Translations under genes and position numbers: made by a program
The notes under the pieces: generated by a model
What the model was told of the DNA's origin: nothing
The model's database searches: none
What the model saw: the letters and a program-made list of their open reading frames with translations, nothing else
Origin: Trichopria drosophilae
Taxonomy: Eukaryota > Arthropoda > Insecta > Hymenoptera > Diapriidae
DNA: 64,000 nt
Direction of reading: 5' to 3'
Assembly (NCBI GenBank): GCA_030407085.1
Contig: CM059585.1
Location: forward strand, 1,435,001-1,499,000
Shown here: positions 1 to 10,942 of the stretch, one piece after another
Position numbering within the stretch: position 1 is the first letter of the stretch
Layout: each line of letters starts with the position of its first letter

Positions 1-575
1 ATTTTTTTAAATAGGCATTTTTTAAAGTAATGTCACCAGAGGAAAACTAAATTTATTAACTAAGTTGAACATTATTTCCTAATAAATCAAAATTTAGTTG
101 TGATATCACCAAAAACTGGAATTTTTAAAACATTCATTTCCTGGTCGCATAACAACCCATATTTATATTTATTTCTTATTTATGTACGAGAGACCGAATA
201 TTCGAGAACTGACATTTCAAATTTATGTAATACGTGAGATGATTAAGCTCTTTCATCTTGTACAAATCTTTCTGCGACAGCTGATAAATATTGACGATTA
301 TTGATTTTAGCCAAATGTTTTTGTAATGACTTTAAATTCAGCATGTAAGTAATAAAATGTTACGACACGGTTAATGTTTAGTTGATGACTTGTTTATCTA
401 AGAAAAATAAAACATTTTGATGTACATGAATAAAAATAATTTATTATATTTTATTTAGTAGATGTGTTATCCACAAACCCCATTTTTCATTCGAATTTTC
501 CATTTCTTATGTGTGATGACGAAAAACAATAATGAGTTTACTTTCATTCTGCCAAAAGTTAATATTCTAGATTTT
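1..575. other. AT-rich flank, no gene recognised
   Basis: AT-rich DNA with no supported open frame. If the THAP exon to its right is real, this stretch is its first intron. I searched the minus strand here for the missing C-x2-H half of the zinc finger and did not find it. Confidence 0.5.
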
Positions 576-773
576 TCAGTACTTTTGTAAGAGGAAACGA
601 GCGTAACGATATCGAATTAAATAAACAAAGTTCTTACTTTTAGTTACGTTTCTCATCTCTCCATTGTTTCTGCGACAAGCAATCAACCATAACTTTTGTA
701 ACTCTGGATCTTTGGGGATCGAAAACATTTGTCCATGTCGAATAGCACAATTTAATACTCCGCAGTAACACAT
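576..773 (-). CDS. THAP-type zinc finger protein, first coding exon (partial)
   Basis: The predicted start is MCYCGVLNC, followed by FSIPKDPELQKLWLIACRR. A C-x4-C pair near the N terminus, then F-x-IPKD and a W-x3-C-x-R core, is the pattern of the first half of a THAP DNA-binding domain (C2CH zinc module). The second half (C-x2-H) is absent. A strong GTAAGA donor on the minus strand (plus 632-637) would end the exon at 638, so the translation from 637 to 576 is probably intron. THAP proteins bind DNA in the nucleus; many derive from or travel with P-element-like transposases, so this could be a host gene or a transposon relict. It is divergent from TBRG1, with about 560 bp between the starts. 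The remaining exons would lie left of the window. Family call from motif only; function unknown. Confidence 0.5.
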   Translation of the reverse strand: MCYCGVLNCAIRHGQMFSIPKDPELQKLWLIACRRNNGEMRNVTKSKNFVYLIRYRYARFLLQKY

Positions 774-1335
774 GACTAAAAATACACGATAATTATAAAA
801 ATATTAACATTTTTAAAACAAACTATTACTACACATTCTATCGAACCTATTAAAGTACCAAAATCATGAAGATTGTATTCACGAATAAAAAAATAATCGT
901 TTATTGACATATTCAGTCGTGCAGTACTCGCGAGGTCTACTCGTCAAGAATAATTGTAACATAATGTAAATTTTCATAACAAATATGTTACCTGATTAAT
1001 ATAATGAAGTAAATTCTTCGAACAAAGAAACCAAAACTCAATAATTATATGTAGAAGTAATACACATCGACAAAAGATGTAAAAAGAGATTAATCCGATA
1101 AATAATCAAATTATTTACAGAATGACTAGAACGACAGATGGCCACTAAATCACGACTCATGACGTCGATTTGTGCATTGTGTATGCACATGTGTGATTGT
1201 GATTCATGTGTGATAACGAGTTGGAGAGAGAGAGAAAACGAAAGTGTGAGATATAGATACCCAAACATAACCTATAAACGCTGTCATTTGTGGCACTGCA
1301 GAGGTAAACAGTAAAAATTATATTTCTCCATAAAA
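774..1335. promoter_or_regulatory. intergenic region between divergent THAP exon and TBRG1
   Basis: About 560 bp separate the two divergent start codons, so this must hold the TBRG1 promoter and possibly a shared bidirectional one. Around 1140-1260 there is GT/AG-rich sequence with CATGTGTGATTGTGATTCAT-like near-repeats. No clear TATA box was placed. The TBRG1 ATG at 1336 lies in the context aaaATGG, a good insect start context. Confidence 0.4.
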
Positions 1336-2504
1336 ATGGCAAATTCTTATGGAAAGTATTACAACGATTACAAAAATGCGGATCTCCAACAAAATCTCAA
1401 GTACAAAAAAAAGTACAGACAATTAAAAAAAATTGTTAAGGACACAGTGTTTGTAAGTTCTCAAAATAATCAATACACTTTCATGTTTTCATATTTCAAT
1501 AAATTACAGGAAAACGCTGCATTATGTGACCAAGTTGCACAGATGCAAGAAAATCTTCTCAACGTAAAGGAAGAACGTCTTTTTTTGTTAAGAAAATTAT
1601 GTCAACAACAAGGTGAAATCGATCCGGCTGCGTTAATGGCAAAATCCCAAATGAATAATTCAAATTCACCGTGTACGAACTTGGATGGTATCACACCGAA
1701 AAAGAACATTAAAAAACGACATTCGACAGATGTTTCAGGTTCGTTTCGTTAATACTTTTTTTGTTCGATAAATACATGTAATCGATTTACAGAACCAAAG
1801 AAAGCAAAACGTTACAACAAAGCTGCTCGCAGAGTCGTACAACTTATTCCGTTGGACGTTCACGGTAGACCGATATTTCCAATCGCATTGGGAGATCTCA
1901 CAGTGTATTCGTTAGGCGAAGTAGTTTCGGATCGAATCGCATACCACACCGAAGAAGTAATTTATCCGGTCGGCTACTGCAGCACACGGGTTTACGCAAG
2001 TTTGAAAGATGCAAGAATGAAAAGTTTGTACACCTGCAAGATTTTGGATGGTGGAATAAAACCAAGGTGAGAAAAAACAAATCGTTAAGTAAGCGGACAC
2101 TAAATTTTGTATTTTGCAGATTTGAAATAGTTTCGGACACGGAACTAAATCAACCGCTCGTAGGATCGAGTCCGGACGAGTGTCACACGAGACTTTTAGC
2201 TGCCATATCGCCGAGTTTAAGTTCGATTCCACCGAAAGGTGCAGAATTCTTCGGAATATCTCATCCGACGATCCAAAATCTTATTCAAAGTTCTCCGGGA
2301 ACTCGTAAACTTTCTTTGTACAAACAACAACGATTTGAGATTAGCAAAAACAGCGATCGAGGAACCAGTCCCATCGTAGAAGAAGAAACCGATCCCAGTT
2401 TAGGTTTCGCGGCTCTACATAGGCATTACGCCCTTTCGACGGCGTACAGAATTAAAGAAGAACCGAATCACGACGTACTGAATCTACAAGATTTCCTGTC
2501 GTGA
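1336..2504 (+). CDS. TBRG1: TBRG1-like nuclear protein with FYRN/FYRC domains
   Basis: Four exons, 1336-1452, 1510-1738, 1793-2066 and 2120-2504, join in frame to 334 aa; all introns are GT-AG and 53-57 bp long. Residues about 8-70 (LKYKKKYRQLKKIVKD, then NVKEERLFLLRKLCQQQ) form the charged coiled coil typical of TBRG1. A basic stretch (PKKAKRYNKAARR) leads into FYRN (PLDVHGRPIFPIALGDLTVY, from about residue 135) and FYRC (RVYASLKDARMKSLYTCKIL onward, then FEIVSDTE). The FYR pair is otherwise found in MLL/Trithorax proteins, but the coiled coil plus this length (human TBRG1 is about 411 aa) points to TBRG1, called NIAM in mammals, a nuclear growth-inhibitory protein linked to ARF, MDM2 and p53. 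The insect role is inferred. The first intron is 57 bp with no in-frame stop, so its retention would not break the frame. Confidence 0.9.
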
Positions 2505-2544
2505 TCGTCGAAGTATTCGTCAATATGGCTGTGCATAGAGGATA

Positions 2545-2550
2545 AATAAA
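2545..2550 (+). terminator. poly(A) signal AATAAA for TBRG1
   Basis: AATAAA lies 41 bp past the TBRG1 stop codon and is the first such signal downstream. The 3' UTR is therefore very short and the cleavage site should lie near 2565-2580, about where the EI24 transcript ends from the other side. Confidence 0.7.
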
Positions 2551-2576
2551 TTTTTACAACTTCCGTATATAAAACA

Positions 2577-2582
2577 TTTATT
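2577..2582 (-). terminator. poly(A) signal for EI24 (minus strand)
   Basis: TTTATT on the plus strand reads AATAAA on the minus strand. It would give EI24 a 3' UTR of about 450 nt. Cleavage 10-30 nt further left would fall inside the TBRG1 3' end, so the two mature transcripts may overlap by a few tens of bases. Other candidate signals for EI24 exist nearer its stop, so use of this one is inferred. Confidence 0.45.
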
Positions 2583-3025
2583 ACTTTCCATATTTACAGT
2601 CGCAAATTAATAAAAACTATCACATGTATGACCTCGTGTGAAAAATAAGGCCGTCGGTCTCACTTTTGAATTTGCTATGTACAAAAACAAAATTGCTGAC
2701 GTACCCGAGGTAGTTTTGTCGATTCCTAACCTCTTGCGGTTTGTGGTTCATTGCAGTCCGAAACTTATTTGTACGTTTCCATTCGGCGCCAGTCTTATGT
2801 GCTTTAACAAGTTCTTTCGGTGAATTTAAGAAGTAAACGTTGACTAGTCGTAAGATCAGCAGCGATAAAGCGTATACAATATTCGGCTCTGTAATCTATT
2901 GTCGCATTGTATAAATTTCGGAGTTTGCAATAAAAAATGCATCCATTTGGCATCCAGATTTTACCAGAAATTTTGCAGCATCGATGTATAGGTTATTTGC
3001 TCGCCGATTGAAGCAATCGCAACTG

Positions 3026-4301
3026 TCACCGACGCGTCGGACCCATCGTTTTGTGAAACAATGTATTGGCAATTACAATAACTGGCGAGAACAACTTTAA
3101 CGGGCAATCGCTAAAAAATTAAATCGATTAGTTTAAAAATTTTTACGATAATTAATAGAGAAATTACCAAACGTCAGTGACGGGTTCAGCTTCGTTCCCG
3201 CTCAAAATAAACAGCGGAAATAGTATGGAAAAGATGCATCCGCTGAAATTTAGAATCAATTAAAATTTACGGTTAGAATGAAGTAACTTTGATAAAAACC
3301 TTATGATGTAAGAATTAGTCAGTTGCGTGGATATCGCTAAAGGTAAACCGAATCCGACGAAATATGGCCAGTTACATTCGATAAAGGTGAGTCGACGATG
3401 CAATTCCCATCCCATATTGCACCATTTGTATTCGAAGGCGTAAAGAGCGTAGAGAAGGCACATGTGGATCAGTGCGAGAACGTCTCCGATCGGCGGCAAC
3501 GGTACTTTAGATACCAGCATTCCCTGGCCCAAAAACAAGGCCTGAATTAAGACGCTCACCAACATGTCTGCGATCAGTTTACTGACGCTTGGCAGTAAGA
3601 AAGGTCTACCTTGACGATACCGGTACGCGCTATCTGCTATGTCCTACAATATTTTACGACATTACCTTCGCGAAAAGAGGGAAAGGAGAAAAGTTTTACC
3701 TGAAACCATAAACTATTGATTATCCTGCTCAATATAAAAAGTGGAAGTACCCAGACTGTTCCGAATGTAATGGTTAAAAACGGTTTGGTCCATGACCAAA
3801 CTGTCGTACCCGTTGTGGGGGAGTGACCGAAAATAATGGTCAACAAATATTTCAGAAAGGGTAGCAATCCGTATTCGAAAAATATTATGCTTGCCCAGCA
3901 AACTCCTCCGTTTAAGAAACAGCACTGCAGCGTTCGTTTCAGTACTTGCGACTCTCTGGAAACGAAAGCATCTGCGATTAATACACACGGGTGCATGAAG
4001 ATAAACGGAGTAGTTACCGTTGGTGCTTATTTTTTTTGGAAGGACTAGCACCGACACTGCTTTCTCTTTTACGAGAGTCAAGGTGCGGTGATCTTTTTAG
4101 TTTCTCGTTCATGTGCTTGTCCATGGAAAAGAGGACCAGCGCACCCCGGAAACTGTCGACAAAGCCCCTCCACATTGCACATACGATTCCCTGCGGATAA
4201 CATTAATTAACATCTGGCAGGACTCCAAAACGATCGCTAAAGATTCTGAAGCTTCGTCGAAGGGACAAGGTTGTCTTGTTACTCACCGTTACGTTATTCA
4301 T
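3026..4301 (-). CDS. EI24: EI24 (etoposide-induced 2.4) ER membrane protein
   Basis: Six exons read on the minus strand: 4301-4287, 4190-4018, 3955-3700, 3643-3300, 3242-3168 and 3110-3026. They join in frame to 315 aa (human about 340), with GT-AG introns of 56-96 bp. The start is a 5-codon exon (MNNVT) joined to GIVCAMWRGFVDSFRGALVL, which matches the EI24 N terminus. Family landmarks in order: LQCCFLNGGVCWASI, WVLPLFILSRIINSLWFQDI, PSVSKLIADM, LIQALFLGQGM, LYALYAFEYKW, IECNWPYFVGFGLPLAI, SYIISGCIFSILFPLFIL, then LKLFSPVIVIANTLFHKT. Several hydrophobic helices fit a multipass ER membrane protein; EI24 acts in autophagy and ER-mitochondria biology and is p53-induced in mammals. The C-terminal tail is short (MGPTRR). 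Convergent with TBRG1. The exon structure is my manual reconstruction. Confidence 0.92.
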
Positions 4302-4697
4302 GGTATAAATTTCTGTTTTTTTTTTGGCCTTTTTTAATTAGAAATGTAAATATTGTGGTTCTTGCTGAAACTTGCCATCTTGGGTGTAAAAAAATGATCG
4401 CCCCGACACGATGGCGCAAGATTCATGTAAAAGTTACGTTTTTCTTTGTACAAAAACTACTCAGTCGTACACGCGCTTTCTAGACACAAATGCGTAACTT
4501 CCGAATGTCATGACTGCACTTTTTCGCAGATCACTCTACCCCCGCCATCACGGTTTCACTCGCACACCAGATTACACGATTTTCTTTCTCGCTCCACCTT
4601 CCCAAATGCATAATGTGCATATATGTATACAATGCAGGTGCATTGCTTCCACGTCTGCGTATTTATACCTGCGACTCAAATTCTAGAAAATGTCTGC
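4302..4697. promoter_or_regulatory. EI24 upstream region
   Basis: The EI24 transcript starts somewhere in this 400-bp stretch, which is less AT-rich than its surroundings (for example 4370-4580). No TATA box or initiator could be placed with confidence. No other gene is seen. Confidence 0.35.
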
Positions 4698-4699
4698 TA

Positions 4700-4973
4700 C
4701 GGTAGTCCCCATCCTAAGTTATACCGTCGGTTCTTTCAAAATGGCGGAAATTTGTCCAAAGTTATAGTCCCTCACTATCCCCACTTCTGTAACTCTGTTT
4801 ATATCCGTGCAATGACTGCTTCTGTGCCTGTGTATCATGAGCAAGTGTGGCTCAGCGAAACAATGTGGTGGGGGAAGGAGAGGAAGAGAGTGGTATAACT
4901 TTGGACAAGTCAAATATATAATTTAGGATAAATATATAACTTTGGGCGATATAACTTAGGGCGGGGACTACTG
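4700..4973. mobile_element. MITE, pogo/Tigger-like termini, TA target duplication
   Basis: A 274-bp element with inverted ends: left CGGTAGTCCCCATCCTAAGT, right (reverse complement) CAGTAGTCCCCGCCCTAAGT. It is flanked by TA on both sides (4698-4699 and 4974-4975). The CAGT-start and TA duplication fit Tc1/mariner-pogo-type non-autonomous elements. No transposase frame inside. The element at 19602-19858 has closely related termini. Confidence 0.75.
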
Positions 4974-5224
4974 TACTTCTTTTTTTCATTTTTCTGACCT
5001 TGTCAACTATCGGGAGTAATTTTAAAGCTACTTTTTATTCTGATTTGGTGCAACAAAGTTGCGTGCCAACATTATTTCATGCGGAAGAAACCACTCTTAA
5101 ATTTTGGCAAATGAAAGGAATTTTTGTTGCAACCGAAATATATGTGCGGAGGTAAGTTGGGGACGAAAAAAAAAGCAAACGAGAACGAATCAAAAATGCT
5201 AGTTTTTATAATACGTTTTTAGAG

Positions 5225-5460
5225 TCCCGATATATTATCTACTCGGTTCCTCGTCTTCCCCTCCAGTACATTATAATTGTCAAAAGAAGAGGAGTGCCGC
5301 TTCTCCCACTCTCCTCAGTTGACGTCACAGCAGGCCCTTCCTGAGGCCTCAGCGGAAAGGTGGGGGAAAAAGAGAACCGCGACAGACAAATATAACGAGA
5401 CGGAACTGGGCAAGTATGCAGGGACGTAAATATAGCGAGACGCAAATATAACGGGACGTT
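5225..5460. mobile_element. degraded copy of the 21.9-kb MITE family
   Basis: The block from about 5250 to 5455 shares long runs with 21910-22110, for example CCCACTCTCCTCAGT, then CAGGCCCTTC, and near the right end AGGGACGTAAATAT and GAGACGCAAATATAACGGGA. The terminal CAGTA motifs are eroded, so the exact ends are not known. No coding potential beyond chance frames. Confidence 0.6.
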
Positions 5461-5654
5461 CGAATCTGTTCCAAAATTTCAAAATGTAGCCATAACTTTC
5501 TCGACAAATGGCGCTCGTAGAAATTTGTTCTATTTTTTCCCGATTTCGTTTGTAATAAGACGAAAAGAAATAAATATTTAACAAAAATGCATCATGCTTT
5601 GACCGAGACAAAAATGATGTAATTTTTCATATTTGACATCGTTTCGTTTCTTTA

Positions 5655-6025
5655 AAAGGGTTATAAAGTGCTCTGCAGATAAGGTAGGAATTTTCACAAA
5701 AAATCGTAAATAAAAAAACTGACTGAATCAATTTTTAAAAATTCTAACTCTGTAAGGGCAATTCCAATCACCATTGATGGTAGCCTAGAAAATACCAAAG
5801 AACTGACTAAGAACTTTCGGAAATACGTGATTTTTATTTATTTCCGAAAATTCTCGGTAAGTTCTTAATCAATGTCTTTGGTATTTTCAAGGAAACCACC
5901 TATGGTAATTAGAATTGCCTTTACAGACCCCGAATTTTGAAAATCTTATTCAGTCATCTTTAATTTAGGTTTTTTAGTGTAAGTTCCTACCCTACCGGCG
6001 GACCACTTTTGAACCCCCTTACGAG
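5655..6025. mobile_element. foldback (long palindromic) MITE
   Basis: The left arm (AGTGCTCTGCAGATAAGGTA, then CTCTGTAAGGGCAATTCCAA, then AAATACCAAAGAACT) is mirrored by the right arm, which ends CCCTACCGGCGGACCACTTT. The turn is near 5840, around the ATTTTTATTTATTTCCGAAA stretch. The whole is about 370 bp. Related copies occur at 6165-6490, 6950-7071 plus 11317-11430, 15265-15420 and around the insertion at 36.6 kb. Confidence 0.75.
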
Positions 6026-6164
6026 TGACGTACGGGGATGGAAAAAAGCAATCGAAAACGAATTAAAAATTTTGGTTTTTACAGTTTCTTTTTGTTAAAA
6101 TTCGATATAAAGATTTCCCCATGATTTTCTTCGATAGGCGAATCTTTTCCAAAATTGAGCGTTT

Positions 6165-6490
6165 TCAAAATGTAGACATAACTTTATCGACAGGTGGCGC
6201 TCGTAAATTTTTCCTTTAGTATCGATTTCAATGATTTCTGTGGTCTCGTAAAGATCTACCGATAAAGTAGGGATTTACATAAAAAACAGGAAATTATCGA
6301 AATGTCTCGGAATGTCTTAATCAATTTGGTCAAAATTCGGGATCTGTAAGGATTAGTAATGAGAGTAAAAATTGACCGTATATAACCCTTACAATCTCGA
6401 AGTTTAATAAACTGATTCAAACATTTTTATAATTTACGGTTTTTAGTTTAAATTCATACTTTATCGGCAGAGCAGAACAGAATCCCTTTA
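6165..6490. mobile_element. second, diverged foldback MITE copy
   Basis: Shares the same internal words as the 5.66-kb copy: AAGATCTACCGATAAAGTAG, TTCGGGATCTGTAAGGATTA and the mirrored TTTATCGGCAGAGCA near 6460. The centre is shorter. Boundaries are approximate. Confidence 0.5.
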
Positions 6491-6529
6491 ACCCTTTCAG
6501 CTACAAATTTTTCCCGCGAAGAGCATTTT

Positions 6530-6760
6530 CTGTAATTTGGTAAGCAGGGATTTTCGGGTGACTGATTACGAATCCGGTGTCAGATTTTCGAAATTCAAAA
6601 TGGTGGATCCAATATGGCCGACCAAAATTATAAAACAGGTAATTTTGCCTTATATTTGGTATATTTCAATTTTCGGGGTAGCAGATTACGAAACTGATGT
6701 CAGTTTTTTTAAATTAAAAATATTGTATCCAATTTGGCCGACCAATATTTGAAAAAGAAA
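6530..6760. repeat. two direct copies of an about 110-bp dispersed repeat
   Basis: Two tandem units, each containing a version of GATTACGAATCCGGTGTCAG followed by TTCAAAATGGTGGATCCAAT and ATGGCCGACC. The same motif recurs through the window (12.0, 22.6, 26.2, 35.1, 36.3 and 36.4 kb), often in both orientations, so it is a component of a large repeat family rather than a gene. Confidence 0.7.
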
Positions 6761-6930
6761 TAATTTTGGGAACTATATGCTATATATGGGGTCCCTTTTT
6801 GAAGTGTTAGAAAGGCCAGGAACTAAACACCGCAACGACATTAATAGGGAATGCTCATAAACGTTAAAAAGTATAGACAGCATGTAAGATATACTTGTAT
6901 CCCGCTGGGACCGACATGATTAGGGGCGGA

Positions 6931-6946
6931 GGGGGGGGGGGGGGGG
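6931..6946. repeat. poly(G) run
   Basis: An uninterrupted run of 16 G at the edge of a foldback MITE fragment. Such a run is prone to length errors in sequencing. Confidence 0.9.
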
Positions 6947-7768
6947 CCTAAAGTGCTCTGCAGATAAAATAGAAATTTTGGTTAAAAGCCCTAAATAAAA
7001 ATTGACTGAATCAAAATTCAAATTCGATTTTCAAAATTCGGGCTCTGTAAAGATAATTCCAGTTACTATATGGGACATTCCACGTCCAATCGGCAATTTT
7101 TTTTTTACACAATTTTTACGTTTAGTTTTATTATTTTTGTATTGTTAGTACATGCAAAAGAGGTATTCATGACCATATAAAACATTTTAAAATCGACTGC
7201 AGTAAGAGTTGCGTGGTTATTTAGGGTAATTTTCTATTCTGGCAATATTTAATTTATTTAAGCGCAAAATTATGAGGACTGAAAGTTAATGTAACACATG
7301 TTTTTCGTAGTTTTCTTATGCCCCTTCTCGTGAAAATGTCCGCTTTCATACATTGTTACAGAATGAGGTTAAAAAATCGTTTCAGAGTTTTTAATTTACA
7401 TCTTCCGAAGGAAGGACCCTTTTTAAAATTCTGAAAAAATTCATAAAAAAAGTTTAGTATATACCGTTTATGGCAGCGTAGTTGAAATTTTGGCTCTGGA
7501 TCGGTTTATAATAAAAACATCGACTTGAAAAATTTAAAATAAATAGAAGTCCCCTGATTAACTTATAAACTGCAGAACACAGGGGACTTATTTTATTTAA
7601 ATTGAACCTCGATTATCTAGCTCAATTTTGGTCGAAATAAAACATTTTTGTTCATTTTAAATGTAATTCAATGCTCTACAAGATTCATTTTTCAAAATAA
7701 TAACAGCTCATTATCTAACTACAAATAATGACCGAAAACTGTATACAACATCTCTACATAAAATCGTT

Positions 7769-8240
7769 TTAATTTTTTAAGTATATCAGAAGAATCTTTG
7801 TTACATGAGGTCTTGTCATCATATTCGAAATCCGAAAGATGGAATCGAATAAAGTCTCATCTACATCAGAATAATCAGAAGCATTTGCGGAGAAAGTTTC
7901 ACAATTTATGAGAAATTCGTCACAGTAATTATCATCCACAATCGAATTTCCAATTAAGTTTTGTTTCTTGGCAGGGGGAGGCAAAAATAGAATCTTGAGT
8001 GCGATTAGTTAAACAATTAGAAACATCAGAGACGAATAAATCTTTTTTTGCACAAGCTCACGTTTTACATTTGCATCAATATCTTCTCGACAAGAGCTAC
8101 AATTGTGGACATTTTGTAGCATTTTAATATGTGTCGATGTCACACGTCGAATAGAAGCCTTTTCTTATGCTTTGCTTTTTGAAAAGGATTATAACACCTA
8201 TCTTTAAATGGCTCAGACATTATAAAACTAACTATTATTT
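7769..8240 (-). pseudogene. frameshifted relict protein inside the long-TIR element
   Basis: Read on the minus strand, a frame starts MSEPFKDRCYNPFQKAKHKK near 8222, shifts, and continues as TSTHIKMLQNVHNCSSCREDIDANVKRELV. After another shift comes PPPAKKQNLIGNSIVDDN and an acidic tail, SDYSDVDETLFDSI. The C-x2-C-R-x-D-I segment looks like half of a zinc-binding motif near the N terminus of a transposon-encoded protein. At least two frameshifts are needed, so it is dead. I cannot name the family. Confidence 0.45.
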
Positions 8241-8635
8241 CCAATCAGAAGTGATATGCGGGTTAATGAAATTAAAAATCAATGATATGTTTACATAAAT
8301 AAATTATACATTTTTCATCAAACAATTTCAACGTAAAAATTTAGTAAGCAAAACAAAAGTGGGACAAATTATAATGATCAAATTAAAAATATTAAAACAA
8401 AAGAATTTTCCGACTTCAACACGCTAAATTTGAATAAGAAACTAGATGCCTTCGACCCGGGTGCCTACAATTTTGGCTAAATTCGTATTGCAGTTCCCTG
8501 ACGAAAGGCTGATGCTTCCGGGAATATTACCATTTTAACACTGCCAGGAAAGAAGCCGGCAGAGGGTAGTTCTAGCATCGTTAGGTTCGAGTAGTTTCTA
8601 TACATATATTGTAACAATATCTTGTTCCTTAAATA

Positions 8636-9073
8636 GGGTGAATATGCCAATGAATGGACGGTTAAGCATTTTTCACACTTTGATCGATTGTAACTTTTGA
8701 ATTCTTTTATGAAAATTTAATTATGATACCACCATTAGAATCGTTAGACTCTGCTCTTTATGACCGTCTTGTTCAACCTTTGATTTTATTTAATTATTAA
8801 CCTCGTCTTCATACGTTTGTAAAAAAATCCGCTAAACCCCAATGAATAGACGGGTTAAATCAAATGGGACGTTTTCAGTACCAGTTTTGGATGGCTTTAA
8901 AACTTTGCTTTGATTTTACAAAATAATAAACACTGGAAGATCAATAGTACTGTAAATATTGTTTTGAATGTTCAAAGAACATAAAAATATGTATTTTGTT
9001 GCATGTTGTGCATCATACATTCATAAGAAATAGAAATATGTAGAAAATCGTCCATTCATTGGCATATTCACCC
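8636..9073. mobile_element. 438-bp MITE nested in the long-TIR element
   Basis: The left end GGGTGAATATGCCAATGAAT is matched by the right end ATTCATTGGCATATTCACCC. TA flanks both sides (8634-8635 and 9074-9075). The inverted repeats are about 26 bp. No frame inside. A Tc1/mariner-like element is the simplest reading. Confidence 0.8.
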
Positions 9074-9656
9074 TATATTAAAATTGAAAATGATCATTTT
9101 CAAAACTTCTACCCCGACCGCAGATCAGCCGAAGCACTTATAAATGCGCACGTCTTGTTCACATTGATGCTTAAAAAAACGCGGTTTAGTCGAGTTGTTG
9201 ACAGGTCGGGTTGCAGGAAATAATTTTTTTTATATGTGGGATACTTCGGTTTCCGTTCATGCGATCCAGTACATTAATACGTTTTTCTTCACGCCCTGGA
9301 CGTGAAAGGTTTTGGCTCGATTGGTTATTTATAACTGAAAAACTTCCGAAATTGACAAGCTAGTTGCGTTTCGTCCTAGTTGCCCGATTCTATAAACCGT
9401 TATTTACAATAACGTCAACAGTATGTTCGTTAATAACAATATCCTGAACCACGATCAGTTGAAGTTGTTGCTACCGGCGAAGCCCCGAACCCCCCTCCCC
9501 GCTACCACCTCCCCATGGCTACCCGACACCAACCTTACAGTGAAAATTTTTTTTTGCCCCCCCCCCCTGATACCCGCCTCACTCCCCTGCTTCCTCTGTG
9601 TCTCTGTTTTTCATGTAATGTATATAATATACATACATATCCATTGTATACGTGTA

Positions 9657-9745
9657 ATTATATTATTATTATTATATATTATATTATTATATTATATTAT
9701 ATTATATTATATTATTATTATATTATTATATTATATTATTATACA
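9657..9745. repeat. ATT/AT microsatellite
   Basis: Almost pure tandem ATT and ATATT units over about 90 bp. The frames translated through it are rich in I, Y and L and are artefacts. Confidence 0.9.
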
Positions 9746-10080
9746 TAAATATATGTACAATTTATGATAATTTCATGTTAATTTGCTTTTTACGGCATTA
9801 TCGTTGATTTAACGAAGAAATGAATACAACCTTTTTTGTAGAGAATTCGATGTTCTATATTTTTTGTTTGAAACATTTTTTTGTACGATTTGTATTTTTT
9901 GTTAAAAAATGAAAAAACGTGTTTTTTCAGCGTTTTTTTGTTAAACCTCCCCATAATCTAGTATGCATTGTCTTCAAAAACTAATCAGATCTAAGTTTGG
10001 CCAAGAGAAACCCAAATCCGTTTGTACTTTTTAAATTCGTCCTGCCAGTCGCGAGATATCGCGTATACAAAATTTTGCCC

Positions 10081-10107
10081 ACGGACGGACGGACGGACGG
10101 ACGGACG
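10081..10107. repeat. GGAC tetranucleotide repeat
   Basis: Six tandem GGAC units. Tetranucleotide tracts like this commonly sit in insect transposon tails. The flanking text (CAAAATTTTGCCCA before, GTACAACCTAACGGAC after) may be part of such a tail. Confidence 0.85.
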
Positions 10108-10942
10108 TACAACCTAACGGACACCAATTTTGTTATTGTTGTTTTGGGTTCCTTAGGGTCTGAAACGTCGACATTTGATGAAAAACTATAGGGTAATTTT
10201 TTGGCGGGAACTGACCCAATTCAATACTTCGCCAGACCTATGGTCTGGGTCGAAGTAAAAATGCTGTGTATGTGAAAAATAAAATCAGCTTCTTAAAATC
10301 TTATTCTAAAATCTCAAACACATTTTCCGGAATAATATCAGATTTACCGATGAATTCAAAACAATGACAAATTGCCGCATGTTTATAGTCTCGGAGTAAC
10401 TCATTTTACTAGTGAGAAATCAATAAGATGTAACAGCGCCACAGTACGAAGAATAATGAACTACAAAAGATAACGCAATGCCGGCAGTAGCCGATTCTCT
10501 ACCGTTGTATACCGTTTTCAGTTATTGTTTGTAGTTAGATAATGAACTGTTATTATTTTGAAAAATGAATCTTGTAGAGCATTGAATTACATTTAAAATG
10601 AACAAAAATGTTTTATTTCGATCAAAATTGACCTAGATAATCGAGGTTGAATTTGAATAAAATAAGTCCCCTGTGTTATGCAGTTTATATGTTAATCAGG
10701 GGACTTCTATTTATTTAAAATTTTTCAGGTCGATGTTTTTATTGCAAACCGATCCAGAGCCAAAATTTCAACTATACTTCCATAAAGGGTATGTATTAAA
10801 CCTTCTTCTATGAATTTTATCAGAATTTTAAAAAGGGTTCTTCCCTCGTAAAATGTAAATTAAAAACTCTAATAGTAGTTTTCGATACAAGGGCGTATGC
10901 ATGAAGAACTTTACACACACACACGTGTGTCGAAATATTGTT

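Noticed and set aside
6931..6946. G16 run considered as a G-quadruplex regulator
   Set aside because: Next to a MITE fragment, no gene nearby, and such runs are often sequencing artefacts.
9423..9767. 114-aa frame ending in I/L/Y repeats
   Set aside because: Half of it is the ATT microsatellite and C-runs.
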